Part shown: positions 1-11,118 of the stretch, in pieces
Position numbering within the stretch: position 1 is the first letter of the stretch
Layout of the letters: each line of letters begins with the position of its first letter
Assembly (NCBI GenBank): GCA_020226215.1
Contig: CM035235.1
Location: 43,553,511 to 43,617,510, forward strand
Length of the DNA: 64,000 nt
Direction of reading: 5' to 3'
From: Sindora glabra
Taxonomy: Eukaryota > Streptophyta > Magnoliopsida > Fabales > Fabaceae
Notes under the pieces: generated by a model
The model's input: only the letters and a program-made list of their open reading frames with translations
Told to the model about the DNA's origin: nothing
The model's database searches: none
Made by a program: the position numbers and the translations under genes

Positions 1-7
1 TTGTTTA

Positions 8-389
8 TTGAATATATGGCATTAATGGCAATTTATAGGAAATTTGGTGAAAATAGTCCGACAAGAGTATACAATAAGAGTGAGATGAAGGATTATAACC
101 AGACCAAATAAAGAAAAATAAAGGATTTCAATAGAAGATATTTGATTGTTGAAAATGGGGGTCGGCCGTTAAGATAAGTAATCTATAAATAATAAATTCA
201 AAAATAGAGGCGACAAGGGAGGAAGATAATACCTTGTCGAGGAGAAAGCAGTGAAAGATTTCGATTTGCTCGTTGAATGTATGGCATTAGTGGAAATTTA
301 TAGGAAATTTGGTGAGAATAGTCCGACAAGAGTATACGATAAGAGTGAGATAAAGGATTATACCCAGACCAAATAAAGAAAAATAAAGG
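8..389. repeat. Two direct copies of a ~117-bp unit
   Basis: Positions 8-124 and 273-389 are near-identical (shared segments include the run around 'gtccgacaagagtata'), giving a period of 265 bp. The spacer (125-272) is unrelated low-complexity DNA with a short GC-richer stretch. The unit has no coding potential that I recognise. The copies may be part of a larger tandem array that begins left of the window. Confidence 0.85.
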
Positions 390-972
390 CTATCGACTGC
401 GTTTTCTTGCCATGTGCTTCATACTTGGGCTAAAAATTGTGTTTCACATTTGTGCTGCAATTTTATTTTAATTCTTACGGCATGATAAAATGCTGTGCGT
501 TCAATATAGTTGTAAGATGAGAGAAAGTATATAATGTTAGAATTTTCCATAAAGTGAACTCTTATTAATTAGTAATTTTTAATTTTATAAAATTGACTAA
601 TTAACATTTAGCCCAATTGACATGAGACTCGTTTAAAATTGTGATCTCAAAAATATGGGTTTAACATTTATATTAAATGAATTTGTATCCTAAAGTTTGA
701 TTAGCGTGCTGTATATATATAGATATTTGGATCTCTGACATATATATATCTCTTTCGTTTTATATATATAAAACATCATATGCTTTGGCATGGCTTTTGT
801 TTTATATTTTTTCGTTTGGCGTGCTGCCCTTCCGTTATATATATAAATTAATTTTCTAATATATATATCTTGGCATACAATTCGTTTATTTGTTTTGGTT
901 GAAATAGTTGAAATCTGTTATATATATATAACAATAAAAGCATGTGATTGTGCGTGTGGGCCAATCCTGTAG
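390..972. other. AT-rich non-coding host DNA with TA tracts
   Basis: No gene is seen. Several short (TA)n tracts occur near 709-722, 739-750, 762-770, 835-844, 860-870 and 918-930. The words around 'gcgtgctg' recur at about 704 and 819, each followed by a TA tract, which hints at an old local duplication. Confidence 0.6.
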
Positions 973-974
973 AT

Positions 975-1114
975 GATGTGAAATGCCTTTCATGAAAGCA
1001 TGAAATCACACTTTGGTGGATGACAACTGTTATATTATATTGACGATGTGAAATGCCTTTCATGAATGCATGGAATCACGCTTTGGTGGATGACAACTGT
1101 TACATTATTTTATT
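975..1114. repeat. Tandem duplication, 70-bp period
   Basis: Positions 975-1044 and 1045-1114 repeat each other with few changes; both begin 'gatgtgaaatgcctttcatg'. The unit contains the imperfect inverted words 'gcctttcatgaaagc'. No coding function is supported. Confidence 0.85.
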
Positions 1115-1223
1115 TATTTATTTCCATGTGGAGCCGTTCCCCATCAATCAACTTACGAAATTTTCCTTTTCTTTTATGAAACTGTGCATCTGCAGCACAC
1201 AAATAAACTCCTTTTTCCTTGGG

Positions 1224-1232
1224 CATCTAAAC
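1224..1232. repeat. Left target-site duplication of MULE (CATCTAAAC)
   Basis: The nine bases CATCTAAAC lie immediately outside the left terminal inverted repeat and recur exactly at 11110-11118 outside the right one. A 9-bp target duplication is the hallmark of Mutator-superfamily insertion. Confidence 0.92.
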
Positions 1233-1310
1233 GGCAAAAGCATCAAATTACTCCTTTTTCGAAAATTTATTTTTATTTTACCATTGTTTGAAAATATATT
1301 ATCAAAATAC
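1233..1310 (+). repeat. Left terminal inverted repeat of MULE
   Basis: The repeat begins GGCAAAA at 1233. Reverse-complementing 11032-11109 gives a sequence of the same length that aligns without gaps. The inner segment around 'ttttacca' (1276-1283) is the best conserved. It is the expected transposase binding and cutting end. Confidence 0.9.
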
Positions 1311-1318
1311 ATGTGACA

Positions 1319-1385
1319 GGCGGAGGCACCAGTCCGGATGGCACCTCCGGTGGTGCTTTGAGGGCACCATTCAAAATGGCGCCCT
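1319..1385. repeat. Left GGCGCC/GGCACC subterminal array of MULE
   Basis: Just inside the left TIR are two units of the form GG(C)ACC - 9 bp - GGCACC/GGCGCC, for example 'ggcaccattcaaaatggcgcc' (split at 1362-1382). The GC content contrasts sharply with the AT-rich surroundings. The same units form a longer array at the right end (10778-11033). I infer a subterminal protein-binding or fold-back function. Confidence 0.7.
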
Positions 1386-2526
1386 TATTCTGTGATTTTC
1401 TTGAATTTAAAAATAAATAATATGTGAATTTGATGCCATTTCAAAATAAGAATTTTAAAAATAAATAATATATGATTGTGGCTCAAAATAAATTTTTAAA
1501 AATAAATTACTCATTTTATAATTATATTTAATATTATAAAAAAATATTTTATTTCACTTTGATATTTAATACATTAATTTATTATAGGAATCAAATAAGA
1601 AAGTAGTTAATGATAATAATATATTTAGTAAAAGTAATAAATATTTAGTAAATAATTGAATATTAATAAAATAAAAGATAGGATCAATAAAGAATAATTA
1701 CATAATTTATATTAATGTCTCTCAAAATTTAATCCAATGACAGTTAATATTTATCTTTTTTCGGAATTATATACTTCCACCGTTTGGAATTATAATATTA
1801 CAAATAATTATTTAATACTTTATTACACATAAGCAAATTTATTGAATTATTCAATAATATTCTTTATATACGAAGGTGAAGATTATTGAAAATGAAAAGA
1901 AATACAACGAAATAAATATATTTCCTTTTATTTTGTATTTATTCCAATAATATTCTTGCTACTTTGTATTTATTCAATAAAATAAATTTTTATTTTGTAA
2001 CAAAATAAATATGAAATAACGAAGTTGAAGATAGTTGAAAATAAAGAAAATGTGGTTATTTCGTTGCAATAATCTTTTCATTTTGCAATGAAATTAAAAT
2101 TATAACATGAATTAATTCCTTTTTATTTCGTCACAATGATAAAATATTTTGGCAACGAGATGTGGAACATGGAATAATCCTTATTATTAGAAAAAAATAA
2201 ATACACATTGTTGTAAAAAATTTGTAATTAATTTATGTTTGTTAATAATTTATAATAATTAAAGTTATGAAAATAAAATACCAAAGGAGAGAATAAAATT
2301 CTAGTTAGAAAGATGTTATTAGAAAAAATTGCATATATTTGATGCGTTATATGAGAATTGAATTAATTGTGTATTTATGAGAAGGATTGGTAAATAAAAT
2401 TGATATAAGTACCTATGCAAGAAGATAAAAATGTCGTAATAATCGAAACCATCCTAAATTTTCATGTTTGGCTATAAAGTAGTAAGATAGATATGTATAA
2501 ATATACAATAAACATGAAAAAGAAAG
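1386..2526. other. AT-rich non-coding 3' part of the MULE
   Basis: This lies between the left subterminal array and the end of the plant mobile domain gene. It is very AT-rich, with no recognisable coding segment, and probably holds the 3' untranslated and spacer DNA of the element. Confidence 0.6.
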
Positions 2527-4800
2527 CTAATGTCTACGTAAGTGATGTCCAGTTCGACATCCAGGATCGGTAATGTGGCAGCCATATCTACTAACCCTTT
2601 GTGCAGGCTCGGGAGTCACATCTTCGATGTCTGTGGCTCCTCTACCTCCAGCTCCTACTTTGGCTCCACCTCTACCTCTATCTGCAAGCACTGAGTCATC
2701 TGTCATCATGCCACCAAGTGCTGATCCCTGATCCTGAGTATGTAGATCAAATGCAGGATGATATGGCTGTGATGGACCAGCATCACCGGAAGGAAAAACA
2801 TGGAATGAAGATGAAACTCCTAGTATATGTGGAAATACCTGGAATGAGGATGGAACACCAAAAGTAAACTGGTACATCTGGGATGATGACGAAGCATATA
2901 GTGCAGCTGGGAACATGGTGGAGGATGAAGGATCATCAGGTACAGTAGGATACATATGAGATAAGGCAGTTATATCTGGCATCATCATCATGGTGTCTTA
3001 GGCAGTCGATGATCGAGTCTGTTGCACTGTCGAAGTGGACGGAACATCAGCCTGCGACGTAAGTCGTAGACCAATGCGACGATGTCGACGAGTACGAGGC
3101 TGATCATGGTCACCCTCTGCAGGGTCAAGGATATGATGGGCATGAGGAGCTGGCTCCACATGTGAGTCAATAATCACATGATCAACCTCCTAAATGGCAT
3201 GAAGGATGGAGTTCGTTGCTGACCTAAGCATATCGATGGTGAACCTAGACTGCCCCTCAAGTGTAGTGAAGTCGTGTAGTGTGGACACCTCATCTACCTG
3301 TATAAATTTTTGACATTAAAGTTAGTTACAATACTAATGCACATGAAGAAAATCAAACACAAATAACTAGCATGCAGTATTACCACAAGGTTTAGTGCTC
3401 CCCCAACGGGTGTAATAAATCGCATAGTAACCCGTCTGTACCATGCCATGTATTCGGACCGTGGGCCTAGGACTAGTCGTGTGGTCGGCTTGGCGATAGC
3501 ACACAAGTCTCTTCGGATATCCTATAGTGCAATGTATGGCTGATGCCGGATGTGCCACTCCTCATCATGCCGACCGGACAAGTGAAGGCAATGGACCTCT
3601 GCCACCTGCTTTAGTGGCTTAGGAATAGGCTGGCGGAGTCCAAACTGCTGCAAAACCCTATCTGACTGGTGCCACTCGACAATCTGAAAGTGTATGAGTG
3701 ACACCACTGCTATCCACATGTCACTCCCGTCAAAATAGTACTCAGGAAGTGATGCAATGACCACCTCAGTGTACGGGATCTAGGTGATCTGAAATTATAC
3801 ATTTATATTGTCATTTAAATGCGACAATGAAATGGATAAAGGAATGAAATAAAAATATACATTACTCCCTTCATACCTAGTCGAGATGAAGACGGTCCAG
3901 CACGTATTTATAATAAGGTAGGCTGTGTGCTGGACTATCCTGAAATGTCTTTTGATAATGCCACCTACCAAGTACATTAACTAAGTTAAACAACTTAAAA
4001 GTCAACTTAATTACAAGTATAAATTCAAAAATTTTCTAACTTGCAGGATAGGGAGTCATTCCTTGCATCCCCTCTGGTATGTCTGAAACAGTAATTGCGG
4101 GGGCGATAGTGGGAAATCTATCCCATGCCCAAAGCTACAGTAGTAGGCAACACCCTCCTATCTCCCTGTAATCTGGAGCAGTGGCCTTACAAAGCTCTTT
4201 GTACAGATAGGCTAGGCAGGCAGATCCCCAACTATACGTCCCAACCTCGTGGAAGTCTCCGAGCAAGGGTAAGTACATGAGGTGGACATACATGCCGGAG
4301 TGGTCGGGAAATAACGTCCCACCAATGAGATGCAAAATGTAGGCTCAGGTGAATCTCTGCACTGTCACCTCATCCGCATCATCTGGAAGATAGGTGAAAT
4401 GCCTTTCCAACCAACTCATCTTCAATCACCCCCTCTAATGACATTCTCGTCTATCGGTAACTGCAATCCCAGGTACTCCTCTATCAGGGCTCCCCATCCC
4501 CACACAATGGGGCCTGTCACTGCTTGACTGTCAATGGGTAGGCCGAGCTGAAAAGCAACATTCTACAATGTAATAGTGGTCTCCCCCTACGGCATGTGAA
4601 AAGTGTGTGTCTTCGGCTTCCATCGCTCTACAAAAGCACTGATCAACTGATGGTCGATTGGAACAAACACGCACATCGCTAGACCGTAAAAGCCTGCCTC
4701 TCGTAACAAGGGAACAATCAACTCTGGTGGGTGCTGGTGATGGTAGTGATGAGCCCATCGAATCCTCATTACACGGTCAGGCTGCAAAAAAAATATTAAT
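2527..4800 (-). pseudogene. MAIN-like plant mobile domain (PMD) protein, broken
   Basis: This is related to the aminotransferase-like plant mobile domain found in Arabidopsis MAIN and in the proteins often annotated 'serine/threonine-protein phosphatase 7 long form homolog'. In order on the minus strand: an N-terminal PMD block with LLREAGFYGL and VERWKPKTHTFHMP (about 4600-4750); GETTITL and LGLPIDSQAVTGP (about 4515-4590); HLIGGTLFPD (about 4300-4335); WYRRVTMRF and a middle block with FQIVEWHQSDRVLQQFGL (3400-3700); and a Pro/Ser-rich tail (2527-2991) ending in a basic GCRTGHHLRRH-like terminus. The pieces lie in different frames. Some gaps may be introns, but stops interrupt conserved blocks, for example right after THTFHMP and after TITL. 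It lies downstream of the transposase on the same strand inside the MULE. The family identification is firm; activity is very unlikely. Confidence 0.85.
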
Positions 4801-5229
4801 AATTATTAAGTCTAACAAAACAAAAAAGTATAAACAACTTAAAGATCTAACTATTTCCATACATGGTCTGCCTAAATCGACTGGGATATGTGTGAGTCCT
4901 GAGCCGTCAGAAGTGAAGGATCCCGTGGTCTAGGATCAACACGTCGGGAAGTGGATGCCATATGCCATTAACTAAATTGTATTAGGATGGAATTTAAACA
5001 CACACTAATATAACATACGTGTGCAATTTAACTACAAAGATCCACATAACAATTTATAGCACCTGGACGATTGAAGTAATTTGTTAACATTACTAGTAAT
5101 GGGGTCACATATATATCTATAATGGCATGCTATTTTACAACAGTCAAACAAATCACATCATCCGACCATTACATTTATGGAGAAGTGGTTAACATACTTC
5201 GTAACATATTTGCAAAAGTAATTATTTTT
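4801..5229. other. Spacer between PMD gene and transposase
   Basis: AT-rich spacer inside the MULE. It probably contains the 3' end of the transposase unit and the 5' region of the PMD gene. No separate gene is recognised. Confidence 0.5.
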
Positions 5230-7980
5230 GACGTAAAGAAGGGCCTTCATCTCCATGGAAAAGTGGGCAACGCCTACAATTATGACCTTCCATTTTACAA
5301 AGACCGCATTTTTGCCTAACACCACTCTCTTGAGGCTAATCCTTCTCATTCCTGATCCGTGTCGACTTCGGTCGTCCCTTTTCACGCAATCTTCCATAAT
5401 TTGGAACCAGGACAAGAAATGGTGGTAGGTTAATCCATTGCGACCACTCCTCGATCGACCACCACTCAGATTTGTAGCAATTAAGTAGGGTGTCAAGTCT
5501 ATATACAGGATCGACATATGGTTCCCACGATATGTTGACTGAGGCACAAGTAGCAATAATATGAGCGCAAGGATACCTATATGCTTGGAATTGTCCACAT
5601 TCATATTGCCCTTTGTCTAATAACACTTGCACGACCTTTCCACATGATCCTCTGGCCATATCAGGGCCCTCCACCACTTCAAATCTAGTCCCTTGTCTAT
5701 TATACCCATGACCATGGTAAGAAGAAGCACGTGACTAGATAGTCGCAAGCTCCTGCCTGAATCTACTTGCGTATATGTGACCTTGTTGTAGTTTAACATA
5801 TCTTTCTTTTGCCCTTTCCACAAAGTACTTGACACATCTATAGTATGTTTGTTGAACAAGGCCTGTGATTGGTAGCTTCCTTAATCCTTTAAAGAGGTCA
5901 TTAATGCACTTTACTATATTAGTCGTCATATGACCATATCTTTTTCCTTCATCATAAGCAAGCATCCACTTCTCCATCGGGATAGTGGTCAACTTCTTGT
6001 GGATCTCCTCATTGACTTTGCTTAGGTTGTCCAATCTCTCCATGACCTTTTCTCGATTTGGCTCATATGCTGAACACAAAGAGACAAATAGGTTAATCGG
6101 GTTGAACTACTAGATACATAAATTTACAGATGAAAGGTTCAACAAAAAAGTTATGCTGTAAGGCATACCAATCTTAAGGACAACTTTCTTGACATTGTCA
6201 TCCCTACATTTCTTGCGAACGTTGCTAGCAATATGTCTAATACATTACTTGTGAAAAGCATGAGAAAGCTGCCATCCTACACCTTCGTTGGCTACAGCAT
6301 CTTTTATAGCTTGGTGTCGATCTGATATCAGGCATATTCCTTGATGGTTCGTAACATTTTCCTATAATAATGCCAAAAACTAACTCCAATTTTCATAGTT
6401 CTCCTTTTCAACAATGGCAAAGGCAAGGGGTATGGGACATTTATTACCGTCCTGGGTCGTAGCAATCAGTAGCACACCTCTGTACTCCCATACAGAAACG
6501 TTCCATCAACTTGTATGAATTGCTTGCAGTCGGGAAATGCGGCAATACATGGCTTGAAAGCCCAGAAAACTTGGTTGCAAATATGTTTTTATGGATCAAC
6601 ATAGTTGTAAACTATGACGAATTCTTCTGAATCCAACTTGAACAAAGCTTGGTCACAATAGCCTAAAATGTCCAACCATTTGGGGAGCACTTTATATGAT
6701 TTATTCCAATCTCCATACACCTTGACAATTGCCTTCTGTACGAAATCTTATACCCATACATACGTTCCACCCCTTTCTTGTATAAGCGAGATTGGAACAT
6801 CTTGCTTCACTTTAATCATCTCCAGTATCAAGGAACTGATATACTCAGAGTCAAGAGACTTGTGATCCTGTGTTAAACTGGCCTTAACATATGTGTGAGG
6901 CCCTGAAAATCTAGTTATTGTCCAAGTGTTAGAATTCTTTAGATTGGTCGCTCTAAGGCGGAATTTGCATTCATTCCCATAATTATCACACTTCACACTC
7001 AATCTTCTAGTATCTAATTCCTCCATGTAATAACTATGATGCCTTCTGATATGGTAATGCTTGGTTGCAGCAATTAATGCCTCCTTGCAATCAAACTCTT
7101 GTCCAATCTGTAAATCCTCCATGCCATAATCATAGCTTGGTTTCATTATTTCCAGAAATTCATTAGCATTCCTTACGACATCCCAATCAATGTAAGAGAA
7201 GACAGTAGCTTGAGGGACACCACATGATGTCTGTGCAGCATTGTCTCTCCTCACACACCACGTTGCAACACTGTCTCCATGTGTAGTTGCACGTTCTTCG
7301 TCATCAGTGTCACGATCATCACTGCTACTGCAAGACACCTCATCATCTTCCAAACCAGACTCAAGGTGGGCATCCATGAATGTAGGATCAGTGAATTCTT
7401 CCTCTATGACTGGTAAGGCACTTGTTGAACCCATCATGGTATGTGATACATTTCTCGGGAAAACACCTGCAACAAATGAGTCCAATGTAGGAGTATAACT
7501 ATCAGAAATGTGGAACTCAATTCCACCAGTGTAAGGAGGGCCTTCCCGCTCCATCGAACAACTAGTACTGTCATGAGCCGTTGGATCTACGAGTGGTCTA
7601 GTTATTGGGACTCTTTTTTCTGAACCAAGGTTAGCAGCGTGCAGTTCGGATGTGATCACCTTCACGTACAATTCCATTGCTGTCATCGTCGGATGTTGTT
7701 CGTAGCTTGCTATAGCACATGCCAAGTCTTCATCATCGTCCAATTCATATGCCATATATTGAGCCTTTGTTTGATGCTGTGAAAACTTGTAGACAATTTT
7801 CCCCACAGCTTGATCTTGGTGAAGTTTCAGTTGGGTATGAATTCTCTCTCGCAAAACATCTATAGTACTGCATTCTCTCAATTTCAATGCCTTTGGGGGA
7901 GGTCCATCGTACATTACCCCCATTGATCCCTCAATCATTGTACCATTTGAATATATAAAAGCAATTAAACTTTTCTTCAT
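5230..7980 (-). pseudogene. mudrA-like: MuDR-type MULE transposase, broken
   Basis: Domains in order on the minus strand: an N-terminal MuDR region with an acidic middle, from the Met at 7978-7980 (a splice acceptor-like TTTTACAG lies just upstream); the plant MuDR DNA-binding domain (CKFRLRATN, near 6940-7140); the MULE catalytic core with VDGTFLYG (near 6500), SDRHQAIKDAV (near 6320) and a C-x2-H motif CIRH (near 6240); the block RYGHMTTN (near 5930); a SWIM zinc finger region ECGQFQAYRYPCAHI (near 5550-5600); and a CCHC knuckle CGLC...GH...C (near 5260-5310). The first 410 codons are open and end in a stop at 6748-6750. Further stops and frame changes follow, including one between the two halves of the core's C2H region. 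The SWIM motif has Tyr where the family usually has its first Cys. The Glu usual after TTN is Lys here; whether that Glu is the catalytic one I infer only. Confidence 0.9.
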
Positions 7981-8459
7981 CTTGTTACTTTTAGCTGTAA
8001 AACATTTACTGCATCCTCACAACTGACACATATTATCATATACAATTTTTGTTCTTATAAATGAATGAACTAGTATTTAATATTACAAGTAAAAATGAAC
8101 GGAAAGTATTACTATTTTTGTAAGGTATTTATTTAATAGTACGTAATAATTTACCTGCACAGGCCAAACTCATTCCGACCTTCACACCTATTACTAAATA
8201 GCAACCAAAATTATTTACACATTATTATTTATATATTTTTATGATTACAATCATGAATTCTTTTTTACATACACTAACTTCGTCTAATGCTTACACTTCA
8301 AACCTCCATATATATTTTAATATTTTCTGAATAAACTTGTGTATAGTATAATTTTTTTGAGTATGTTTATTATTCTTGCATTTATAATATCTACTATTTA
8401 AATAGAAAAATATTCATATTTTCAATAACAATATCCTATTTTTTAAAGTTTCTGGTTAC

Positions 8460-8845
8460 ATCCACATATCCTAAAATTTTATTTTTATTACCTCTCTTAT
8501 GATATATTAAAATTTCACATGAAAAAATTCTCTAAATATAACTTTCACCTAGGTCCTAAAACCTATTTTAGGACACATTTCTTTATCTCGTTTGTTCTTC
8601 TTTTAATAGCACAACCTATCACAGTACATATAAATTTCTACAAATTTTTCAGAAATCATAATTTCACATCTTAAATCATAATTTCACATCATAAACTATA
8701 ATAATCAATATAAAATAAAAAAACTCATATTATTTATATCATAATATTCTAAACAAATTTCTCTATCACTATAAAAGATATTTTCATGATGACTAATAAA
8801 AATTATAGTATAAGCACAAAATTTATAAAAATACTAATTGGTAAG
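8460..8845 (+). repeat. MULE internal direct repeat, copy 1
   Basis: Homologous over its length to 10240-10537. Shared landmarks are 'cctaaa', 'gacacattt/gacacttttctttatc', 'ttgttcttctttta', 'aatcataatttca', and the end 'ataaaaatactaa'. It is a duplication inside the element of DNA next to the presumed first exon. Confidence 0.75.
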
Positions 8846-10239
8846 TATTAGAAAAAGTAAATAGAAAAAAGCCTCTGCATGAAAGAAAAATTTGTTAGAT
8901 ATTTTAATAACTTTAATCTCTAAGTAAAAATTATTAGATATTATTGTATCATTAAAAAAATCATGCTAAATTAAATATATTTTGCAAGATAATATATAAA
9001 TGGAACAAAAACAATAACATAGATAAAATTTTATTGATGTATATTTAATTTTAAATATAGTGTTTGAATTTTTATATCAAGAAAATATTAATAAATTTTA
9101 AAAGAGAATTAATTTTTATTCTTAAATACTTTTATTAAAACTGGAATATATAATTAATTATTTCAATTAATGCTTCCCATAACATTAATTTTTTTAAATT
9201 ATTTTAAGATAAAAATAAAATATGTTACATTATGTCAATATTATGTAATTATCCTATTATTTAAATCGTAAATAATATAAGTCAATATAAAAAAATTATA
9301 GAAAAATAAATTTAAAAAGGAGAAATGCTATGTGAAAGGTAAAGTAATAAGTGTTAAAAATTAAATATATAATCAATTAATTCTATTAAATAATATATTT
9401 GATTATTAAAAATAATTTTAAGAAAAAAAAATAAATTATATTATATTTATATTATTCAATATATTGCATTTGAACTTTTAATAGAATGATTGAAAAAAGT
9501 AAGAAGAAAAAATTAAACAAAGTAGATGAAATGAAGAAAAAATAATGTACGAACTGTTAACGCTTGGAGATGTCTTAATTAATTTATTTTTAATTTAAAA
9601 CATAATATTTAAAAACTATTATCAATAAAAATTTGAAAAAATTTATATAAATAAATTTTAATTTAATTACTAAGTATTTTTTTAAAAAATATAATATGAA
9701 ATTAATTATTTTTGTTAATAAAATGTATATTAAAGCTTTAATTTATTTAAAATATTATAATATGCTAAAAAATTATAACTTATTATATTTATGTTAATTA
9801 ATGATGTTGATGTTTTAAATCATAAACAATACGAATAGATATAAAAAGCATACAATAGAGTAAATAAGAAATAAACAATACATACGGTATAAAGTAATAA
9901 AAAATTGATTGTATAATAAATTAATTAATTAAATGAATTATATAATTTATTTAGAATACATTTATAATCAAAAAATTGATATATCTTACTGCTAAAAAAT
10001 ATTGGTGTATATGGTTTAAATACTACGAGTTAACAAAAAAGAATAACATAAATGTACAATAAAAAAGATAAAATAAATAGAAATAATACATAAAATATCA
10101 AGTCTTCACAAAATACCCTCAATTGATATTTACTTATTTTGACATATATTACACTAAAATTAATATAAAAATATTGATCAATAGGATAATATATTCTAGT
10201 AATAATCAACATATAATAAAAATAATCTCATTTTTATCA

Positions 10240-10537
10240 TATCCTATATCCTAAAAAATTTTATATTTTAAAAATATCTAAACATAATTTTTACCTAAAT
10301 CGTAAATTTTATTTTAAGACACTTTTCTTTATCCCTTTTGTTCTTCTTTTAAAATCACAAACTATCACAGATCATATAAATTTTTACAAATTTTTCCTAA
10401 ATCTTAAATCATAATTTCATATTATAAATCATAATAATCAATGTAGAACAAAAATTTTCCTACCACTACAAAATATATTCTCATAATAACTAATAAAAAT
10501 TATAATATAAATACAGAAATTATAAAAATACTAACCA
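10240..10537 (+). repeat. MULE internal direct repeat, copy 2
   Basis: Partner of 8460-8845 and slightly shorter. On the minus strand it begins at a donor-like sequence next to the leader, so copy 1 may be a duplicate of the start of intron 1. Confidence 0.75.
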
Positions 10538-10539
10538 AG

Positions 10540-10763
10540 GAAGAACAAGGAAAGATCAGATTTGCTCCAAAGAAGAAAATGTTGCCGGATGAAATGTACA
10601 AAAGTAAGAAAGGATAAAGATTTGTGAATGAAAAAATGGGAAATGATGCGAACAGTAACAGGTACAAACAGCTGCAAACAGAGAAGGGAAGAGGGCTGCG
10701 AAGAGTGGCCGCGAGGATGTGTAGGGTTGTTTCTGCGAAGAAGGGTTGTGGCTGCGAATCAAG
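10540..10763 (-). other. Presumed transcribed leader of the MULE transposase
   Basis: On the minus strand this segment is C/T-rich (many 'cttc', 'ctct' words), as plant 5' leaders often are. It follows a TATTTATA element and ends at a possible splice donor near 10537. No protein is recognised. The transcript start is not determined. Confidence 0.4.
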
Positions 10764-10771
10764 TATAAATA
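10764..10771. promoter_or_regulatory. TATA-like element at the MULE right end
   Basis: The plus strand reads TATAAATA (followed by G) and the minus strand TATTTATA. On the minus strand the element sits upstream of the C/T-rich leader and the transposase, fitting the transposase promoter. On the plus strand it is a canonical TATA box pointing outward through the GGCGCC array toward the TIR. Direction cannot be settled by reading alone. Confidence 0.45.
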
Positions 10772-10777
10772 GGGCAG

Positions 10778-11033
10778 GAGGCGCCATTTCATTTGGCGCC
10801 TCCCTGAAATTTGAACCCAATGGCGCCACTTGAAATGGCGCCTCCCAGAAATTCAAACCGCAATGGCGCCACTTGAAATGGCGCCTCCAAGGGAATGACG
10901 CCAAGTGGGATGGCACCTTCAACCTTGGAACACCATTCAAACTGGCGCCCTCCAAGTTTTCTATGCTCCAAAGGCGCCAAACAGTGTGGCACCTCCATGT
11001 ACTGCGTACGTCATTCAAAATGGCACCTTGCGT
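10778..11033. repeat. Right GGCGCC subterminal array of MULE
   Basis: About seven degenerate units share the form GGCGCC - about 9 bp - GGCGCCTCC - spacer. The best two (10833-10869 area) share 'ggcgccacttgaaatggcgc'. Each unit is nearly palindromic, so single units could form hairpins. The array becomes more degenerate toward the TIR. Long reading frames cross it on both strands but I regard them as by-products of the repeats. The same motif occurs inside the left TIR. Confidence 0.8.
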
Positions 11034-11109
11034 ACTTTGGTAATACATTTTGAAACCATGGTAAAACAGAAAAAAATTTATAAAATCACCGTATATCGGT
11101 ATTTTTGCC
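11032..11109 (-). repeat. Right terminal inverted repeat of MULE
   Basis: Inverted partner of 1233-1310, ending ...TTTTTGCC at 11109 and followed directly by the CATCTAAAC duplication. Confidence 0.9.
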
Positions 11110-11118
11110 CATCTAAAC
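11110..11118. repeat. Right target-site duplication of MULE (CATCTAAAC)
   Basis: Exact copy of 1224-1232 on the outer side of the right TIR. Confidence 0.92.

Larger units (their letters stand above)
7981..10537. other. Long AT-rich intron-like region of the MULE
   Basis: There is no coding potential beyond chance reading frames. It lies between a pyrimidine-rich leader (10540-10760, minus strand) and the transposase start, which has an acceptor-like sequence just before it. I therefore infer a 5' intron of about 2.5 kb. It contains a pair of direct repeats, annotated separately. Confidence 0.5.
1233..11109 (-). mobile_element. Mutator-like element (MULE), 9877 bp, with transposase and plant mobile domain genes
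   Basis: This DNA transposon is delimited to the base. A perfect 9-bp duplication flanks it, and its first and last 78 bp are inverted copies without gaps (56 of 78 identical by hand count; 40 of 48 in the inner part). Both genes inside read on the minus strand: a MuDR-type transposase, then a MAIN-like plant mobile domain gene. GC-rich arrays lie just inside both TIRs. Both genes carry stops and frame breaks, so the copy cannot encode its own movement, but the ends and the target duplication are well preserved. The TIR divergence suggests that the two ends have drifted or were never very similar. Confidence 0.92.

Noticed and set aside
2601..2867. 88-codon plus-strand frame
   Set aside because: Antisense shadow of the PMD protein's C-terminal tail.
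4658..4933. 91-codon plus-strand frame
   Set aside because: Antisense to the first PMD block and spacer; no motif.
7241..7498. 85-codon Ser-rich plus-strand frame
   Set aside because: Antisense to the acidic region of the MULE transposase.
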